A stretch of DNA of 64,000 nucleotides from Cyclobacteriaceae bacterium (GCA_019638275.1 JAHBUC010000011.1:62001-126000), one strand, 5' to 3'; shown: positions 35,592-45,540, counted from the stretch's first letter. The notes: generated by a model not told the origin, from the letters alone. Translations and numbers: made by a program.

Positions 35592-36827
35592 TTATACGAC
35601 TTTGCCATTTAGAATTACCGTATCCACTACGTTGCTACCAAATGCATAAGGAAGGTAAGCAACAGAAGGAATCGGCTTGGTGATAAATACATTGGCTGCT
35701 TTCCCTTTTGTGATGCTCCCGTACTGATCACCCAATTCAAGGGCGTGAGCGGTGTTTAATGTAGCTGAATTTATGGCTTCTTCTGGTGTCATTTTCATTT
35801 TTATACACGCCAGCGCAATCATTTGTGTCATGTTGCCTGAAGGAGAACTTCCTGGGTTATAATCGGAGGCGATGGCCAATGGAAGGCCAGCTTCAATCAT
35901 TTTTCGCGCGGGCGGAAAAGGCAAACTCAGAAAGAAAGCTGCACCTGGTAAAGCTGTTGGCGTAACCGAACTACTTTTTAGTAATTCAATTTCTTCTTCT
36001 CCAATATTCTCCAAATGATCAACACTTAATGCACCTGTTTTTATCCCAACCTGCACACCGCCTGAACGATGCAATTGATTGGCATGAATGCGTGGCTTCA
36101 AACCATATTCTTTTCCGCATTCAACAATCCGCTCCGTTTCTTCTGGTGTAAAAAATCCTTGTTCACAAAAAACATCGATGTAGTCGGCCAGGTTCTCTTT
36201 GGCTACTGCCGGAATCATCTCTTCCAGTATTTGTTTAATGTACTCCTGCTTTGTCAATTCTTTTGGAACGGCATGAGCACCAAGAAATGTGGTTTTAACC
36301 TGAAGTGGTGTTTCTGCACCGATGCGTCTGGCCACACGAAGCATTTTCAATTCATCGGCTACAGTAAGTCCATATCCGCTTTTGATTTCTACAACGCCTG
36401 TACCCAACGAGATAATTTCTTTGGCACGAACAAGTGAACGTTGAAACAACTCCTCCTCGGAAATCTGCTGAAGTTTTTTCGCTGAGTTTAAAATTCCACC
36501 GCCAGCAGCGGCAATCTGTTCGTAACTGGCGCCTTTTATTTTCATCACAAACTCCTCTTCACGGCTTGCAGCAAAAACAAGGTGGGTGTGTGAATCAACA
36601 AATGAAGGGAAAACAAACCGGCCGGTTGCGTCTATCACTTGCCTGGCAGACGTATCGGGTAAATCCCGCATCGCGCCATAGGCTGATATACGATCACCTT
36701 CAATGGCGAGGTAGGCATCATCCAGCACGGGTAACTCGCCCATACCCTTACCCTTAAGTGGCAGTGAAACGTTTTCCCTGACCTGAACGAGTCCCTTAAT
36801 ATTCTGAATGAGAATATCCCAGGCCAC
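35592..36827 (-). CDS. hutI: Imidazolonepropionase
   Basis: The product has 411 residues. The amidohydrolase metal motif is 'FVDSHTHLVFAASREEEF' (HxH near 79-81). It also has 'EIKSGYGLTVADELKMLRVA', 'TFLGAHAVPKE', 'RIHANQLHRSGGVQVG' and 'ASDYNPGSSPSGNM', all typical of HutI. It hydrolyses 4-imidazolone-5-propionate to N-formimino-glutamate in histidine breakdown. Other hut genes are not in the window. It begins 8 bases after the stop of the outer-membrane-type gene at 36836, so they are probably co-transcribed. Confidence 0.95.
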   Translation of the reverse strand: MAWDILIQNIKGLVQVRENVSLPLKGKGMGELPVLDDAYLAIEGDRISAYGAMRDLPDTSARQVIDATGRFVFPSFVDSHTHLVFAASREEEFVMKIKGASYEQIAAAGGGILNSAKKLQQISEEELFQRSLVRAKEIISLGTGVVEIKSGYGLTVADELKMLRVARRIGAETPLQVKTTFLGAHAVPKELTKQEYIKQILEEMIPAVAKENLADYIDVFCEQGFFTPEETERIVECGKEYGLKPRIHANQLHRSGGVQVGIKTGALSVDHLENIGEEEIELLKSSSVTPTALPGAAFFLSLPFPPARKMIEAGLPLAIASDYNPGSSPSGNMTQMIALACIKMKMTPEEAINSATLNTAHALELGDQYGSITKGKAANVFITKPIPSVAYLPYAFGSNVVDTVILNGKVV

Positions 36828-36835
36828 GAGTCAGC

Positions 36836-37849
36836 TTATTTACCGAATGCTTCTACTTTGTAATCGAGGTTGGTGCTGTAAACCGGGAAGCTGATTTTCA
36901 ACAAGGCAAAAAATCCACGGCCATCAATACTCGGGCGATACCCGATTTCTCCACCATATGACCAACTTAATGTGCGGTTGAATCTTCCTTCAATGCCCGC
37001 ACGAAATCCAATTTTGTTGGTTTTGATGGCATCTATACTGTAGACCTCGCTTTGATACACGATGTCATCAAGTGAAATCCATGGTGATATAAGAATATCA
37101 AAATAGGTAGTCAGAATAAGGTCATCTACCCCGGTCTCGAATTTATCAAAGCTTACAGCCACATTACGAATCCACGTCATGGAGCCTCCAACGTAAAGTC
37201 CCTTGGATGAAATATTAGAGAACACATCAATGTTGTTTGGTAAACCGTCTCCTTCAGCATCTGTTAAATCTGCATGCGACAATCCTTGTGCATCAAGGGC
37301 TCTGTTTATGTCGGTTGAACTATCCCAAATAATTCCTCCCAAGCGCGCGCCATAAATCTTACGAACTTTACACGGTATCTCGGCATTCAGCGGAACGCGT
37401 GCCGCCCATTTATTGCCCTTGTAACTGTTCTTAAACAAAAACATTTTGGTCTTTGAGCTCGACTCAAAGTCCTTTACGTGATACGTTGCTCCGAATTCAT
37501 AGTAGTTATAAACTTCGGTACGGTTATCCACATCACTTATTTTTTGCGCCAGGTCGCGCGAGAAATCATAAAATGTTTTGCTGTAGGTCTTCCTGAAATG
37601 AGCTTTAAAGTTCATTTTATCTTTAAGGAAATACTGCGCATCAAAGCCAAAACCAGCATTGATGTTGGTGGCAAAAACTTCACCATAAAGTGGTTGAAAG
37701 CCAACAAACAGCTTGTTGATGGAGTACGGCTCATCATACAATTCCTCATAGGTTACCGCAGTTTTATCTTTCCGATCATCCTGACCGAAGGCTGCAAATA
37801 CAAAAAATAGCAAGCCTGTAACTGCAAAAAAATGCTTCCCTGTGTTCAT
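36836..37849 (-). CDS. Outer-membrane beta-barrel-type protein
   Basis: The product has 337 residues with a signal peptide (MNTGKHFFAVTGLLFFVFAAFG). The body alternates amphipathic strands with aromatic residues, and ends 'SFPVYSTNLDYKVEAFGK', as in outer-membrane barrels. A 'DAEGDGLPNNID' phrase near 200 resembles a thrombospondin type 3 calcium loop. The function is unknown. It is immediately upstream of hutI. Confidence 0.65.
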   Translation of the reverse strand: MNTGKHFFAVTGLLFFVFAAFGQDDRKDKTAVTYEELYDEPYSINKLFVGFQPLYGEVFATNINAGFGFDAQYFLKDKMNFKAHFRKTYSKTFYDFSRDLAQKISDVDNRTEVYNYYEFGATYHVKDFESSSKTKMFLFKNSYKGNKWAARVPLNAEIPCKVRKIYGARLGGIIWDSSTDINRALDAQGLSHADLTDAEGDGLPNNIDVFSNISSKGLYVGGSMTWIRNVAVSFDKFETGVDDLILTTYFDILISPWISLDDIVYQSEVYSIDAIKTNKIGFRAGIEGRFNRTLSWSYGGEIGYRPSIDGRGFFALLKISFPVYSTNLDYKVEAFGK

Positions 37850-37982
37850 AAGAAGGTTTCTATAACAGGTAAAAGTAAGAAAAATATGGGGATAAATGGG
37901 CGTTTCAACACGCCTGTAACCGCCCGGATGTAATATTCAGGCCAAAATTGGTGTATCCCAAAGCCCCAAAGAACACCCATTA

Positions 37983-38825
37983 TTACCTGTGGGCAGGCTT
38001 TCGATGTCTCGGCTCATAGATAAGCCTTAGAAAAGAGCTTAAGCGCTCACGCTCTTTTGAAACCGGAATACCCTGAACAATACCAATCATGAGGGCATCA
38101 TGTATGACCACCCGCATTTGAGGGCGAATGGTCATCTCGTATGTTCCTCCGAAAAACATTTTATTAACCTCAACCCCTAAAAAGTTTCGCGTTCCGGGAA
38201 TCATATAATGGAAACTGGTATTCCATTCATACTGGGTTTTCCATTTCCGTGTATTGAAATCCAGGTGGGCTTGAGGGCCTGTGTACACAAGGCTATGAAA
38301 ATCGCCCCACCGTTTGGCTGCCACGAGGAAAGGATTGAACAGATTCCCGTTAAAAATACTGGAACGATTTATCGCGTTCAGATCGGTAAACTCAACTTCA
38401 TTCAAATATCCCAATGCTACCGATGTTTGGTACTTTTTAGAAACCAGAAATGTCCATTGTGCTGCGGTTTTAACGGACTCAAGTCTATTGGAAGGCTTTT
38501 CTGCATTGGCCCCATTGCCAACAGCAGAATAAACTGTGAGCGGCAATTCCACTTCAAGTCCAAGCCTGTCAATAGGCGCCCACTCATATTCAACCAAAGC
38601 AATGTATTTATCATAGCGAAGGTTATCCACCATACCAAAACCAACGTTCCATTCGCGTTCGCCTTTATGCGCACCCAGGTCGCGAATTAAATCCACATAA
38701 AGCGGTTCGGCATGATGAACCTTGTAAGGCAAATTTTTTACCTGCTGCACAACAGAATCAGATTCCTGACCAAATGCATAGAAGGAGAGAACAAAAAGTA
38801 TACTGATACCTTGAATTTTTTTCAT
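37983..38825 (-). CDS. Secreted protein with HAEPLYxDLIRDLGA motif
   Basis: The product has 280 residues from the ATG at 38823-38825 (a longer reading starts at 38870). After the signal peptide comes the striking phrase 'KVHHAEPLYVDLIRDLGAHK', which I recognise as a recurrent Bacteroidota envelope family sequence without being able to name its role. The rest looks like an outer-membrane barrel with strands such as 'WNVGFGMVDNLRYDKYIALV' and 'DHEW'-type turns. It lies 85 bases behind a small membrane-linked gene on the same strand; in other genomes such pairs accompany metal efflux genes, but none is here. Confidence 0.7.
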   Translation of the reverse strand: MKKIQGISILFVLSFYAFGQESDSVVQQVKNLPYKVHHAEPLYVDLIRDLGAHKGEREWNVGFGMVDNLRYDKYIALVEYEWAPIDRLGLEVELPLTVYSAVGNGANAEKPSNRLESVKTAAQWTFLVSKKYQTSVALGYLNEVEFTDLNAINRSSIFNGNLFNPFLVAAKRWGDFHSLVYTGPQAHLDFNTRKWKTQYEWNTSFHYMIPGTRNFLGVEVNKMFFGGTYEMTIRPQMRVVIHDALMIGIVQGIPVSKERERLSSFLRLIYEPRHRKPAHR

Positions 38826-38910
38826 AGTTAAAAATAGAATGATCAAAAAAGAGACAATGCTGTACTCCAATCAGGAATACACATGAATGATTAAAGAAGG
38901 AAAGATTTAA

Positions 38911-39273
38911 CTATAAAAACTCCGGAGGTGGGCTGAACACTGTCATGTAGCCCTTGCAGATAAAAATAAGCTCACGCGCAGCTTCAGGTGTACTGCTTGT
39001 TGACGCTGCCTCTATATTAGGCAGGATGGTGTAACCGTTGTTGTGGGTTGTGAACAGCTTTCCGAAACCACTAAAATGTTCCGATTCTGCTTCACGTTCA
39101 TCACCCGCTAATGTATCTTCGATATCCAGGCATACCTCCATCACAAATTCAGCTACGGAATTAATGGGGTCATTTTCGAGCTCACTGAAGTTATGCTGAA
39201 TGGTTTCCAGTGGATGGAAAAACAACACGTTCAACATAACAGCCAGGAAAAAATATGCAATAAGTTGTCGCAT
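38911..39273 (-). CDS. Small exported protein ending in SPPPEFL
   Basis: The product has 120 residues from the ATG at 39271-39273. The N-terminal hydrophobic stretch (MRQLIAYFFLAVMLNVLFF) is a signal or anchor. The rest is acidic and helical with a C-terminal 'YMTVFSPPPEFL'. Short exported proteins with a PPP-type tail often sit beside HAEPLY-type proteins in Bacteroidota. The function is unknown. It is 35 bases behind the TPR/PBP1 gene and 85 bases ahead of the HAEPLY gene, all on one strand. Confidence 0.6.
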   Translation of the reverse strand: MRQLIAYFFLAVMLNVLFFHPLETIQHNFSELENDPINSVAEFVMEVCLDIEDTLAGDEREAESEHFSGFGKLFTTHNNGYTILPNIEAASTSSTPEAARELIFICKGYMTVFSPPPEFL

Positions 39274-39308
39274 AGCAGGTGCAAAATTAAACAACCTGAT
39301 CAACATAT

Positions 39309-41063
39309 TTATCGGTTTGACGGAGGGATTCGAATCAGTTCGCCTGCATTAAAACGAATAAAAGGTACATGCTGGTTATCGCGACTATATTGAAAATCGT
39401 AGCCTTCAGTCAGGTATCCTTGAATTTCGGCTTTGTTAAATTCATGCTGAAAGTACACACCGTGCTTCTTCAACATGGTGCCCGCAAAAAACATAAAGTC
39501 ATACCCGATCTTGGCGTAATCCGTATACGGCAGGGTACTTGTTGTTCTGCCATGTGTTCGGATAAACTTTTGAAGAAATGCATTGTATAACGCGTTATTG
39601 GGAGGCGTAAAGTTTGAGGCAAACATAACCACGCCAAGTGAATTCAGTTTTTCATAGTCGGTGGTTTGGTCCAACCAGTTTTCTGAACCCAATATCACAA
39701 CCTTATCGCCTCGGGTTGTTACGCTGCTCACTACTTTGGTGTAAATCAATGGATCATCAGACGCAACAAAAATAGCACCCAGGCTATCCTTGGGTAAGGT
39801 AAATTGTTTGGGGTATTTAAACTCATCAAACTCTGTTGGTGTTGCCAATATCTCCAATATCTTCCGTGATGATTCCTTTGTAAAACGTTCTATCTGGGTA
39901 ATGTTCAAATTGGTTTCCTTAGCACCCTTCAGGAAATTCATCGCCAACACCGAATCGCGTTTTGTATCACCCATAAAAATCATACAGGTTTTGTTGGTCA
40001 GGTATCCATCCAGAAATATGGCCGACTGTTCACCCAAAGCCTCCAACGAAGGTTGATACAGGAAACCATAAGGATTATCACGAACAAGATCAAAATTGTT
40101 GGTTAACGGATTAAACAGGTTAATCTTATTCTTTCTGGAAAACTCCTGAACGATATCATTTTCTTCCTGAAACAACGGCCCGACAACCAGATCGGTATGC
40201 ATAAGCTCCTTCAAGTCCAGTATCGATTTTATTTTCTCTGGATTTCGGTCCGTGTCATATGCCCGCAAGCTTATGTTTACTCCCATCTTTCTGAGGGTAT
40301 CCACAGCCAGCTTCATACCTTCATACAAATCGAGAATATTCTGGTTGCGTTTGCGCGAAAGTGTTGGCTCAAGTGTGTTTACCTGAAATGGAAACAGAAC
40401 CGAAACACTATAAACATCCTTATAAACCGATGGCGGTGGTCCGGTTATATACTCAGCCTTTTTAAGCTTAAAGGTCGAAACCAACTTCTCAAGCAGTTCC
40501 TGACTTTCCTTTCCGGTGCCATTTTTAGAAAGTTCTGAAGCCAGACGCTCACCTACAACCGCATCTTTTGGATACTCTTCGTGTAATCGCGTTAGTGTGC
40601 CTATGTCTGTCAGTGGGGCCAGTCCTGCTTTCTTCACGGATTGTATATCTTTCAGAAACTTCTGACTCTTCAATGCTCCAAGCTGATTCATGGCCTGGAA
40701 ATATTCCTTGTTATCGAAATGTATTCTGGCAAGCCATAGGTTTACTTCATCGAGTTGATCCCAATTGGGATACAATTGACGGATCTGAAGCAACATATCT
40801 TTAGCCACAGACTTATACCCCTGATGATAGGCGCTCAAAGCATAATAAAAGGAAGCATACTCAGAAAACGGATTTTCCTTGTCGTACGCAACCAACGACT
40901 TAAAACTCTCCATTGCCAGGTTGTACTTACCTTCCTTGAAAAGCGACTTTGCATTGGCGTATTGTTGCTGATAGTTTGTTTGTGCGGCAACCAAATTGAC
41001 ACGTGACAATTGGCAATTGACAAGTGTTGAGGTTACAAAAACAATTAGTAAGTTTCTGATCAT
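39309..41063 (-). CDS. LpoA-like TPR plus periplasmic-binding-protein (PBP1) lipoprotein
   Basis: The product has 584 residues from the ATG at 41061-41063; the ORF extends six residues upstream. About 30-210 are TPR-like helices ('QQYANAKSLFKEGKYNLAME'). About 225-580 are a type 1 periplasmic-binding-protein fold (Leu/Ile/Val-binding family): 'SVSVLFPFQVN', 'LVVGPLFQEENDIVQEFS', 'KTCMIFMGDTKRDSVLAMNF'. This two-part layout is that of LpoA, the outer-membrane activator of peptidoglycan synthases, though sequence homology is not shown. Its signal peptide is encoded by a heptamer repeat. The gene begins four bases after guaA, a pairing that I believe recurs in Bacteroidota. Confidence 0.75.
   Translation of the reverse strand: MIRNLLIVFVTSTLVNCQLSRVNLVAAQTNYQQQYANAKSLFKEGKYNLAMESFKSLVAYDKENPFSEYASFYYALSAYHQGYKSVAKDMLLQIRQLYPNWDQLDEVNLWLARIHFDNKEYFQAMNQLGALKSQKFLKDIQSVKKAGLAPLTDIGTLTRLHEEYPKDAVVGERLASELSKNGTGKESQELLEKLVSTFKLKKAEYITGPPPSVYKDVYSVSVLFPFQVNTLEPTLSRKRNQNILDLYEGMKLAVDTLRKMGVNISLRAYDTDRNPEKIKSILDLKELMHTDLVVGPLFQEENDIVQEFSRKNKINLFNPLTNNFDLVRDNPYGFLYQPSLEALGEQSAIFLDGYLTNKTCMIFMGDTKRDSVLAMNFLKGAKETNLNITQIERFTKESSRKILEILATPTEFDEFKYPKQFTLPKDSLGAIFVASDDPLIYTKVVSSVTTRGDKVVILGSENWLDQTTDYEKLNSLGVVMFASNFTPPNNALYNAFLQKFIRTHGRTTSTLPYTDYAKIGYDFMFFAGTMLKKHGVYFQHEFNKAEIQGYLTEGYDFQYSRDNQHVPFIRFNAGELIRIPPSNR
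40995..41029. repeat. Heptamer repeat in the signal peptide of the TPR/PBP1 gene, 5 units
   Basis: Five 7-bp units on the plus strand, including ATTGACA (40995), CGTGACA (41002), ATTGGCA (41009) and ATTGACA (41016). On the coding strand they give about residues 12-23 (STLVNCQLSRVN region) of the signal sequence. Confidence 0.75.
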
Positions 41064-41067
41064 TGAT

Positions 41068-42594
41068 TTATTCCCATTCAATGGTGGCCGGTGGTTTCGA
41101 ACTGATATCGTACACCACCCGATTAACTCCTTTTACTTTATTGATAATGTCGCTGGATACCTCTGCTAAAAATGAATACGGCAAATGTACCCAATCGGCT
41201 GTCATGCCATCCGTGCTGGTTACTGCACGCAGGGCAACCACTTGTTCATATGTACGTTCATCGCCCATAACCCCTACCGACTGCACCGGAAGCAACACTG
41301 CGCCTGCCTGCCATACAGATTCATATAATCCATGTTGGCGCAACGCACCGATAAAGATAGCGTCAACTTCCTGCAAAATCCGAACCTTTTCGGCAGTGAT
41401 TTCGCCCAAAATACGAATACCCAGACCAGGGCCGGGAAACGGATGACGACCTAATATAGAAGGATCAATACCTAATGTTTTGCCTACGATGCGAACCTCA
41501 TCTTTAAATAAGGTATTCAATGGTTCCACCACTTTCATTTTCATCTTTTCGGGCAAACCGCCCACATTGTGGTGCGACTTGATTGTAGCCGATGGACCTT
41601 TTACAGAAACCGATTCGATCACATCCGGATAAATTGTGCCCTGCCCCAGCCACTTCACATCGGTTATATGGTGTGCCTCTTCATCAAATACCTCAATAAA
41701 TGTTTTACCAATGGCTTTGCGTTTGGCTTCAGGTTCACTCAATCCATTCAGCGCTGAATAAAATTTCTCCTTAGCATCAACACCTTTTATATTCAAGCCC
41801 ATTCCCTTATAGGATTCCAACACCTGCTCAAACTCGTTTTTACGAAGCAATCCGTTATCAACAAAAATGCAATGCAGATTTTTTCCAATGGCCTTATGAA
41901 TAAGCGTAGCCGCCACGGTTGAATCCACACCACCAGATAACGCCATTACCACCTTATCATTGCCCAATTTCTTTTGAAGATCGGCAACGGTAGTTTCCAC
42001 AAACTGATCGGGTGTCCAGTCTTGTGCACAATTGCAGATGTGCACCACAAAATTCCGTAACAGGTTTTTTCCTTCTAAGGTATGCGTTACTTCCGGATGA
42101 AACTGAATACCATACGTTTGGGTACCTTTTACATGATAGGCGGCCACTTTTACAGAAGGCGTGCTGGAAATAATTTCAAACGAATCAGGTACGGAGGCAA
42201 TGGTATCGCTGTGCGACATCCATACTTGTGTGTCAAGCGATATCTCTTTTAAAAGTTCATTGTGATGATCAACCGTAGTCAGTTTTGCCCGACCATATTC
42301 CCGGATTTGAGAAGGTAAAACCGAGCCACCACTCTTGTGTGCAATCAGTTGGGCGCCATAGCAAACGCCTAAAACCGGTAGATTTTTAAAAACCTGAAGA
42401 TCAACATCAGGAGAACCTGCATCCCGAACAGAACAAGGACTTCCTGAAAGGATAATACCCTTTATCTGATTGGTTATTTCCGGTATTTTATTGAAGGGAT
42501 GAATTTCACAGTACACATTGAGTTCACGAACCCTGCGGGCAATCAATTGGGTGTACTGTGAACCAAAATCAAGGATTAATATCTGTTCAGGCAT
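41068..42594 (-). CDS. guaA: GMP synthase (glutamine-hydrolysing)
   Basis: The product has 508 residues from the ATG at 42592-42594, which gives the family start '[18 protein letters not shown]'; a longer frame begins 11 codons upstream. The glutaminase domain has nucleophile Cys78 in 'LGVCYGAQ' and '[11 protein letters not shown]' (His, Glu). The ATP pyrophosphatase has '[12 protein letters not shown]' and the C-terminal dimerisation domain ends 'ATIEWE'. It converts XMP to GMP. It is followed four bases later by the LpoA-like gene and preceded by a TPR-protein gene. Confidence 0.97.
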   Translation of the reverse strand: MPEQILILDFGSQYTQLIARRVRELNVYCEIHPFNKIPEITNQIKGIILSGSPCSVRDAGSPDVDLQVFKNLPVLGVCYGAQLIAHKSGGSVLPSQIREYGRAKLTTVDHHNELLKEISLDTQVWMSHSDTIASVPDSFEIISSTPSVKVAAYHVKGTQTYGIQFHPEVTHTLEGKNLLRNFVVHICNCAQDWTPDQFVETTVADLQKKLGNDKVVMALSGGVDSTVAATLIHKAIGKNLHCIFVDNGLLRKNEFEQVLESYKGMGLNIKGVDAKEKFYSALNGLSEPEAKRKAIGKTFIEVFDEEAHHITDVKWLGQGTIYPDVIESVSVKGPSATIKSHHNVGGLPEKMKMKVVEPLNTLFKDEVRIVGKTLGIDPSILGRHPFPGPGLGIRILGEITAEKVRILQEVDAIFIGALRQHGLYESVWQAGAVLLPVQSVGVMGDERTYEQVVALRAVTSTDGMTADWVHLPYSFLAEVSSDIINKVKGVNRVVYDISSKPPATIEWE

Positions 42595-42652
42595 GTGCAA
42601 AAATAGTCGTGCAAAGTCAGTCAGCAAGCAGAAATGGGCGAATTATACCCCC

Positions 42653-43492
42653 TTATTCTGCATCAAAACAAAACTCTTCCAGGTAGCCCCCGGCATCATC
42701 CACTCCCTTATAAAAGGCGCGATTCAAACAGCTACAGCCTTCATCCTTCTTTCCCAACTCCACCAAAGCAATACCTTTATAGAAGAGTAGTTGTGGGTTA
42801 TTGGCCTCCAATCGCAAAGCCAAATTGATATAGGTAAGCGCCAGTTCATAAGCCCCTTCTTCCAGGCAAAGCGCTCCGGCATATGTATAGGCAGGCACAA
42901 AGCCTCCATTTAATGCAATCGCCTCATCAAAATGAAAAATCGCGCTATCGGCATTGTTTATTCCGTAATAAGCCAGGCCCAGGTAAAACTCAACCTCAGC
43001 ATCCGTACCCCATCGTTTAATATTCTTTAACGCCATTACGGCCTCTTCATTCTTGCCCATCTCTACGAGTAAACCGGCTTCCCATTTCAACAGGTCTGGA
43101 TTCATGGGGTCAAGCTCAATGACAAATTGAATATCGGCCAATTGGTTTTCCAGATCGTCCAACTCGCGGTATACGAATGCACGAAACAGACGGGCCCGTG
43201 GAGCATCTTCGTTTTCGGGAATAAAAACATTCAGGTCGCTCAACGTCTTCTCATACTCACCCAAATAAAACAAGCATAGTGCACGCTTGTAGAGAATCTT
43301 GCGATCTTCTTTGGTTTTGAGTTTTGTTACCTTGATAACTTTGGCGTATTGCTTAAGTGCTGCTGAAAAATTCTCCTGCTGGGCAAGGGTATCACCCAAC
43401 GCTTCCATAACAGCAACCTTCGAAGGCTTTGATTGGGCAAGTGACAGCGATATGCTGAATACAAAGATCCCAAAAAAGCCAATCAATCTCAT
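42653..43492 (-). CDS. Secreted TPR protein
   Basis: The product has 279 residues with a signal peptide (MRLIGFFGIFVFSISLSLAQ). It has about six TPR units, with repeated 'ALKQYAKVIKV', 'LFRAFVYRELDDLENQLADI', 'FYLGLAYYGINNADSAIFHF', 'ALTYINLALRLEANNPQLLF' and 'GKKDEGCSCLNRAFYKG'. It is a protein-protein interaction scaffold in the envelope. The start overlaps the typA stop (ATGA), and guaA follows 58 bases later, so the three form a likely operon. Confidence 0.85.
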   Translation of the reverse strand: MRLIGFFGIFVFSISLSLAQSKPSKVAVMEALGDTLAQQENFSAALKQYAKVIKVTKLKTKEDRKILYKRALCLFYLGEYEKTLSDLNVFIPENEDAPRARLFRAFVYRELDDLENQLADIQFVIELDPMNPDLLKWEAGLLVEMGKNEEAVMALKNIKRWGTDAEVEFYLGLAYYGINNADSAIFHFDEAIALNGGFVPAYTYAGALCLEEGAYELALTYINLALRLEANNPQLLFYKGIALVELGKKDEGCSCLNRAFYKGVDDAGGYLEEFCFDAE

Positions 43493-45309
43493 ACTGCTAC
43501 TGCTTTGTTGCGTTCGCGTTTACGATCGTTTTCCTTCAGGTAAATTTTACGCAGACGAATAGACTTGGGTGTAACCTCCACATATTCATCCGACTGAATG
43601 TACTCCAATGCTTCTTCCAGTGAAAATTTTATCGCTGGAGCAATCCGCATTTTTTCATCTGAACCAGAAGCACGGATGTTGGTTAGCTTTTTGGTTTTGG
43701 TAACGTTGATTACCAGATCTCCACCGCGGCTGTGTTCGCCAATTACCTGGCCTTCGTAAACAGGTTCTCCTGGATCAATAAAGAACTTGCCCCGATCCTG
43801 TAAGTTGTGCAAGCTGTACGGGATAGCCTCACCCTCTTCCATCACAATCAACGATCCGTTGATACGACCCGGAATTTCACCTTTGTAGGGTTGATATTCC
43901 TTAAAGCGGTGTGTAACAATCGCTTCACCGGCTGTTACGTTCAGCAAATAATTTCTTAGTCCGATAATACCGCGTGACGGGATGATGAATTTTAAAATCA
44001 TCCGATCCCCTTTCGGCTCCATGTTTGTCATTTCACCTTTGCGAACCGAAACGGTCTCGATGGCTTTACCGGCATCGGTTTCAGGTAAATCGATGGTTAG
44101 TTCTTCAACAGGCTCACACTTCACGCCATCAATCTCGCGATAAATTACCTGAGGCTGACCGATCTGTAATTCGTATCCTTCCCTGCGCATGGTTTCAATC
44201 AATACCGACAAGTGCAGTACGCCACGGCCATACACCATGAAGCTATCAGCAGAACCGGTATCCATCACACGCAACGCAAGATTTTTTTCCAACTCCTTAT
44301 CCAATCTTTCTTTGATGTGGCGTGAAGTAACAAACTTACCTTCCTTACCATAAAACGGTGAGTTGTTGATGGTAAACAACATACTCATGGTAGGCTCATC
44401 AATCGCAATCGACTTTAATGCTTCTGGTTTTTCCGGATCGGTAACCGTATCACCAATTTCAAAACCTTCCAGTCCTACAATCGCACAAATCTCCCCTGAA
44501 GAAACAGACTCTACTTTCTGTTTTTCAAATCCTTCAAATACATAGAGATCTTTAATCTTCGCCTTCACAATCGTTTTGCCATCGCGCTTTACCAGCGCTA
44601 CCGACTGACCGGCTTTCAATTCGCCACGGTGCATACGACCAATCGCCACACGACCAATGTAAGATGAATACTCAAGTGAGGTGATGAGCATTTGCGGTGT
44701 ACCCACTTCTTTCTTTGGGGAAGGGATGTACTGGATAATACCATCCAGCAAAGGCGTTATATCCGGAGAAGGTTGTTTCCAATCCGTGCTCATCCAACCC
44801 TGCTTGGCTGAGCCATAATAGGTTGGAAAGTCAAGTTGTTCCTCAGTAGCATCCAATGAAAACATCAGGTCGAAAACCTGTTCGTGTACTTCATCCGGTG
44901 TACAGTTTTTCTTATCCACTTTATTGATAACCACAATCGGCTTTAAGCCCAGTTGCAATGCCTTTTGTAATACAAAACGCGTTTGCGGCATCGGACCCTC
45001 AAACGCATCCACCAACAACAAGCAACCATCGGCCATGTTAAGTACGCGTTCTACTTCACCACCAAAATCACTGTGGCCCGGAGTGTCGATAATGTTGATT
45101 TTATAATCTTTATAGCGCACTGAAACATTCTTCGCCAGGATGGTAATCCCGCGTTCGCGTTCCAGTTCGTTGCTGTCCATAATGAGTTCGCCCGGATTTT
45201 CGTGGGCCTGGAACAAATGCCCGGCATGCAATAATTTATCTACCAGGGTAGTCTTACCGTGGTCAACGTGAGCAATAATGGCGATGTTCCTGATTTTGTT
45301 AACGTCCAT
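43489..45309 (-). CDS. typA: Ribosome-binding GTPase TypA/BipA
   Basis: The product has 606 residues, the normal length. The G1 motif is 'AHVDHGKTTLVDKLL' (near 13-27), with switch 'RERGITILAKNVSV', G3 'DTPGHSDFGGEV' and G4 'NKVDKK'. Domain II and the C-terminal domains are complete, including the BipA-specific 'GRINGSLIVMEEGEAIPYSL'. It binds the ribosome under stress and cold and helps 50S assembly. Upstream is a good TAnnTTTG promoter. The 5' leader of about 55 bases has no Shine-Dalgarno sequence. Confidence 0.97.
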   Translation of the reverse strand: MDVNKIRNIAIIAHVDHGKTTLVDKLLHAGHLFQAHENPGELIMDSNELERERGITILAKNVSVRYKDYKINIIDTPGHSDFGGEVERVLNMADGCLLLVDAFEGPMPQTRFVLQKALQLGLKPIVVINKVDKKNCTPDEVHEQVFDLMFSLDATEEQLDFPTYYGSAKQGWMSTDWKQPSPDITPLLDGIIQYIPSPKKEVGTPQMLITSLEYSSYIGRVAIGRMHRGELKAGQSVALVKRDGKTIVKAKIKDLYVFEGFEKQKVESVSSGEICAIVGLEGFEIGDTVTDPEKPEALKSIAIDEPTMSMLFTINNSPFYGKEGKFVTSRHIKERLDKELEKNLALRVMDTGSADSFMVYGRGVLHLSVLIETMRREGYELQIGQPQVIYREIDGVKCEPVEELTIDLPETDAGKAIETVSVRKGEMTNMEPKGDRMILKFIIPSRGIIGLRNYLLNVTAGEAIVTHRFKEYQPYKGEIPGRINGSLIVMEEGEAIPYSLHNLQDRGKFFIDPGEPVYEGQVIGEHSRGGDLVINVTKTKKLTNIRASGSDEKMRIAPAIKFSLEEALEYIQSDEYVEVTPKSIRLRKIYLKENDRKRERNKAVAV

Positions 45310-45369
45310 AAACCTTTGAATTCTGCTTGTTTTCTGCTTTTTACCCCTTCAGGGCTGTATTTAAGGGCG

Positions 45370-45399
45370 CAAAGATACGCATGAAAACGCTAGGAATAA
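45370..45399 (-). promoter_or_regulatory. Promoter of typA (TTA-N19-TATCTTTG)
   Basis: Read on the minus strand: TATCTTTG (45377-45370) matches TAnnTTTG exactly; a TTA in place of the -33 TTG lies exactly 19 bases upstream (45399-45397). This predicts a transcription start about 55 bases before the typA ATG. Confidence 0.6.
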
Positions 45400-45454
45400 G
45401 GAGGCAGTTCAAAGATTCTGGCTAATCTGGTTTCTGGTACTGTTTGTGGTAAGT

Positions 45455-45518
45455 CAACCACCCCTGGCGCCTGCTTTCCAAGGAGGGGTGGCCGAAGGCC
45501 GGGGTGGTGAAATTCCAC
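45455..45518. repeat. Dispersed palindromic repeat, copy A (ACCACCCC/GGGGTGGT type)
   Basis: The gene-free stretch 45310-45742 (433 bases) contains this and two related elements. Copy A begins CAACCACCCC and ends GGGGTGGTGAAATTCC, with an inner GGCCGAAGGCC. It can fold on itself. The wording is typical of repeats scattered between Bacteroidota genes. Confidence 0.75.
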
Positions 45519-45540
45519 ATCAATAATTTATTTAAAAATA

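Noticed and set aside
39309..41063. ABC transporter binding protein for amino acids
   Set aside because: There is no permease or ATPase nearby, and the TPR half and guaA linkage do not fit a transporter; kept as an LpoA-like architecture.
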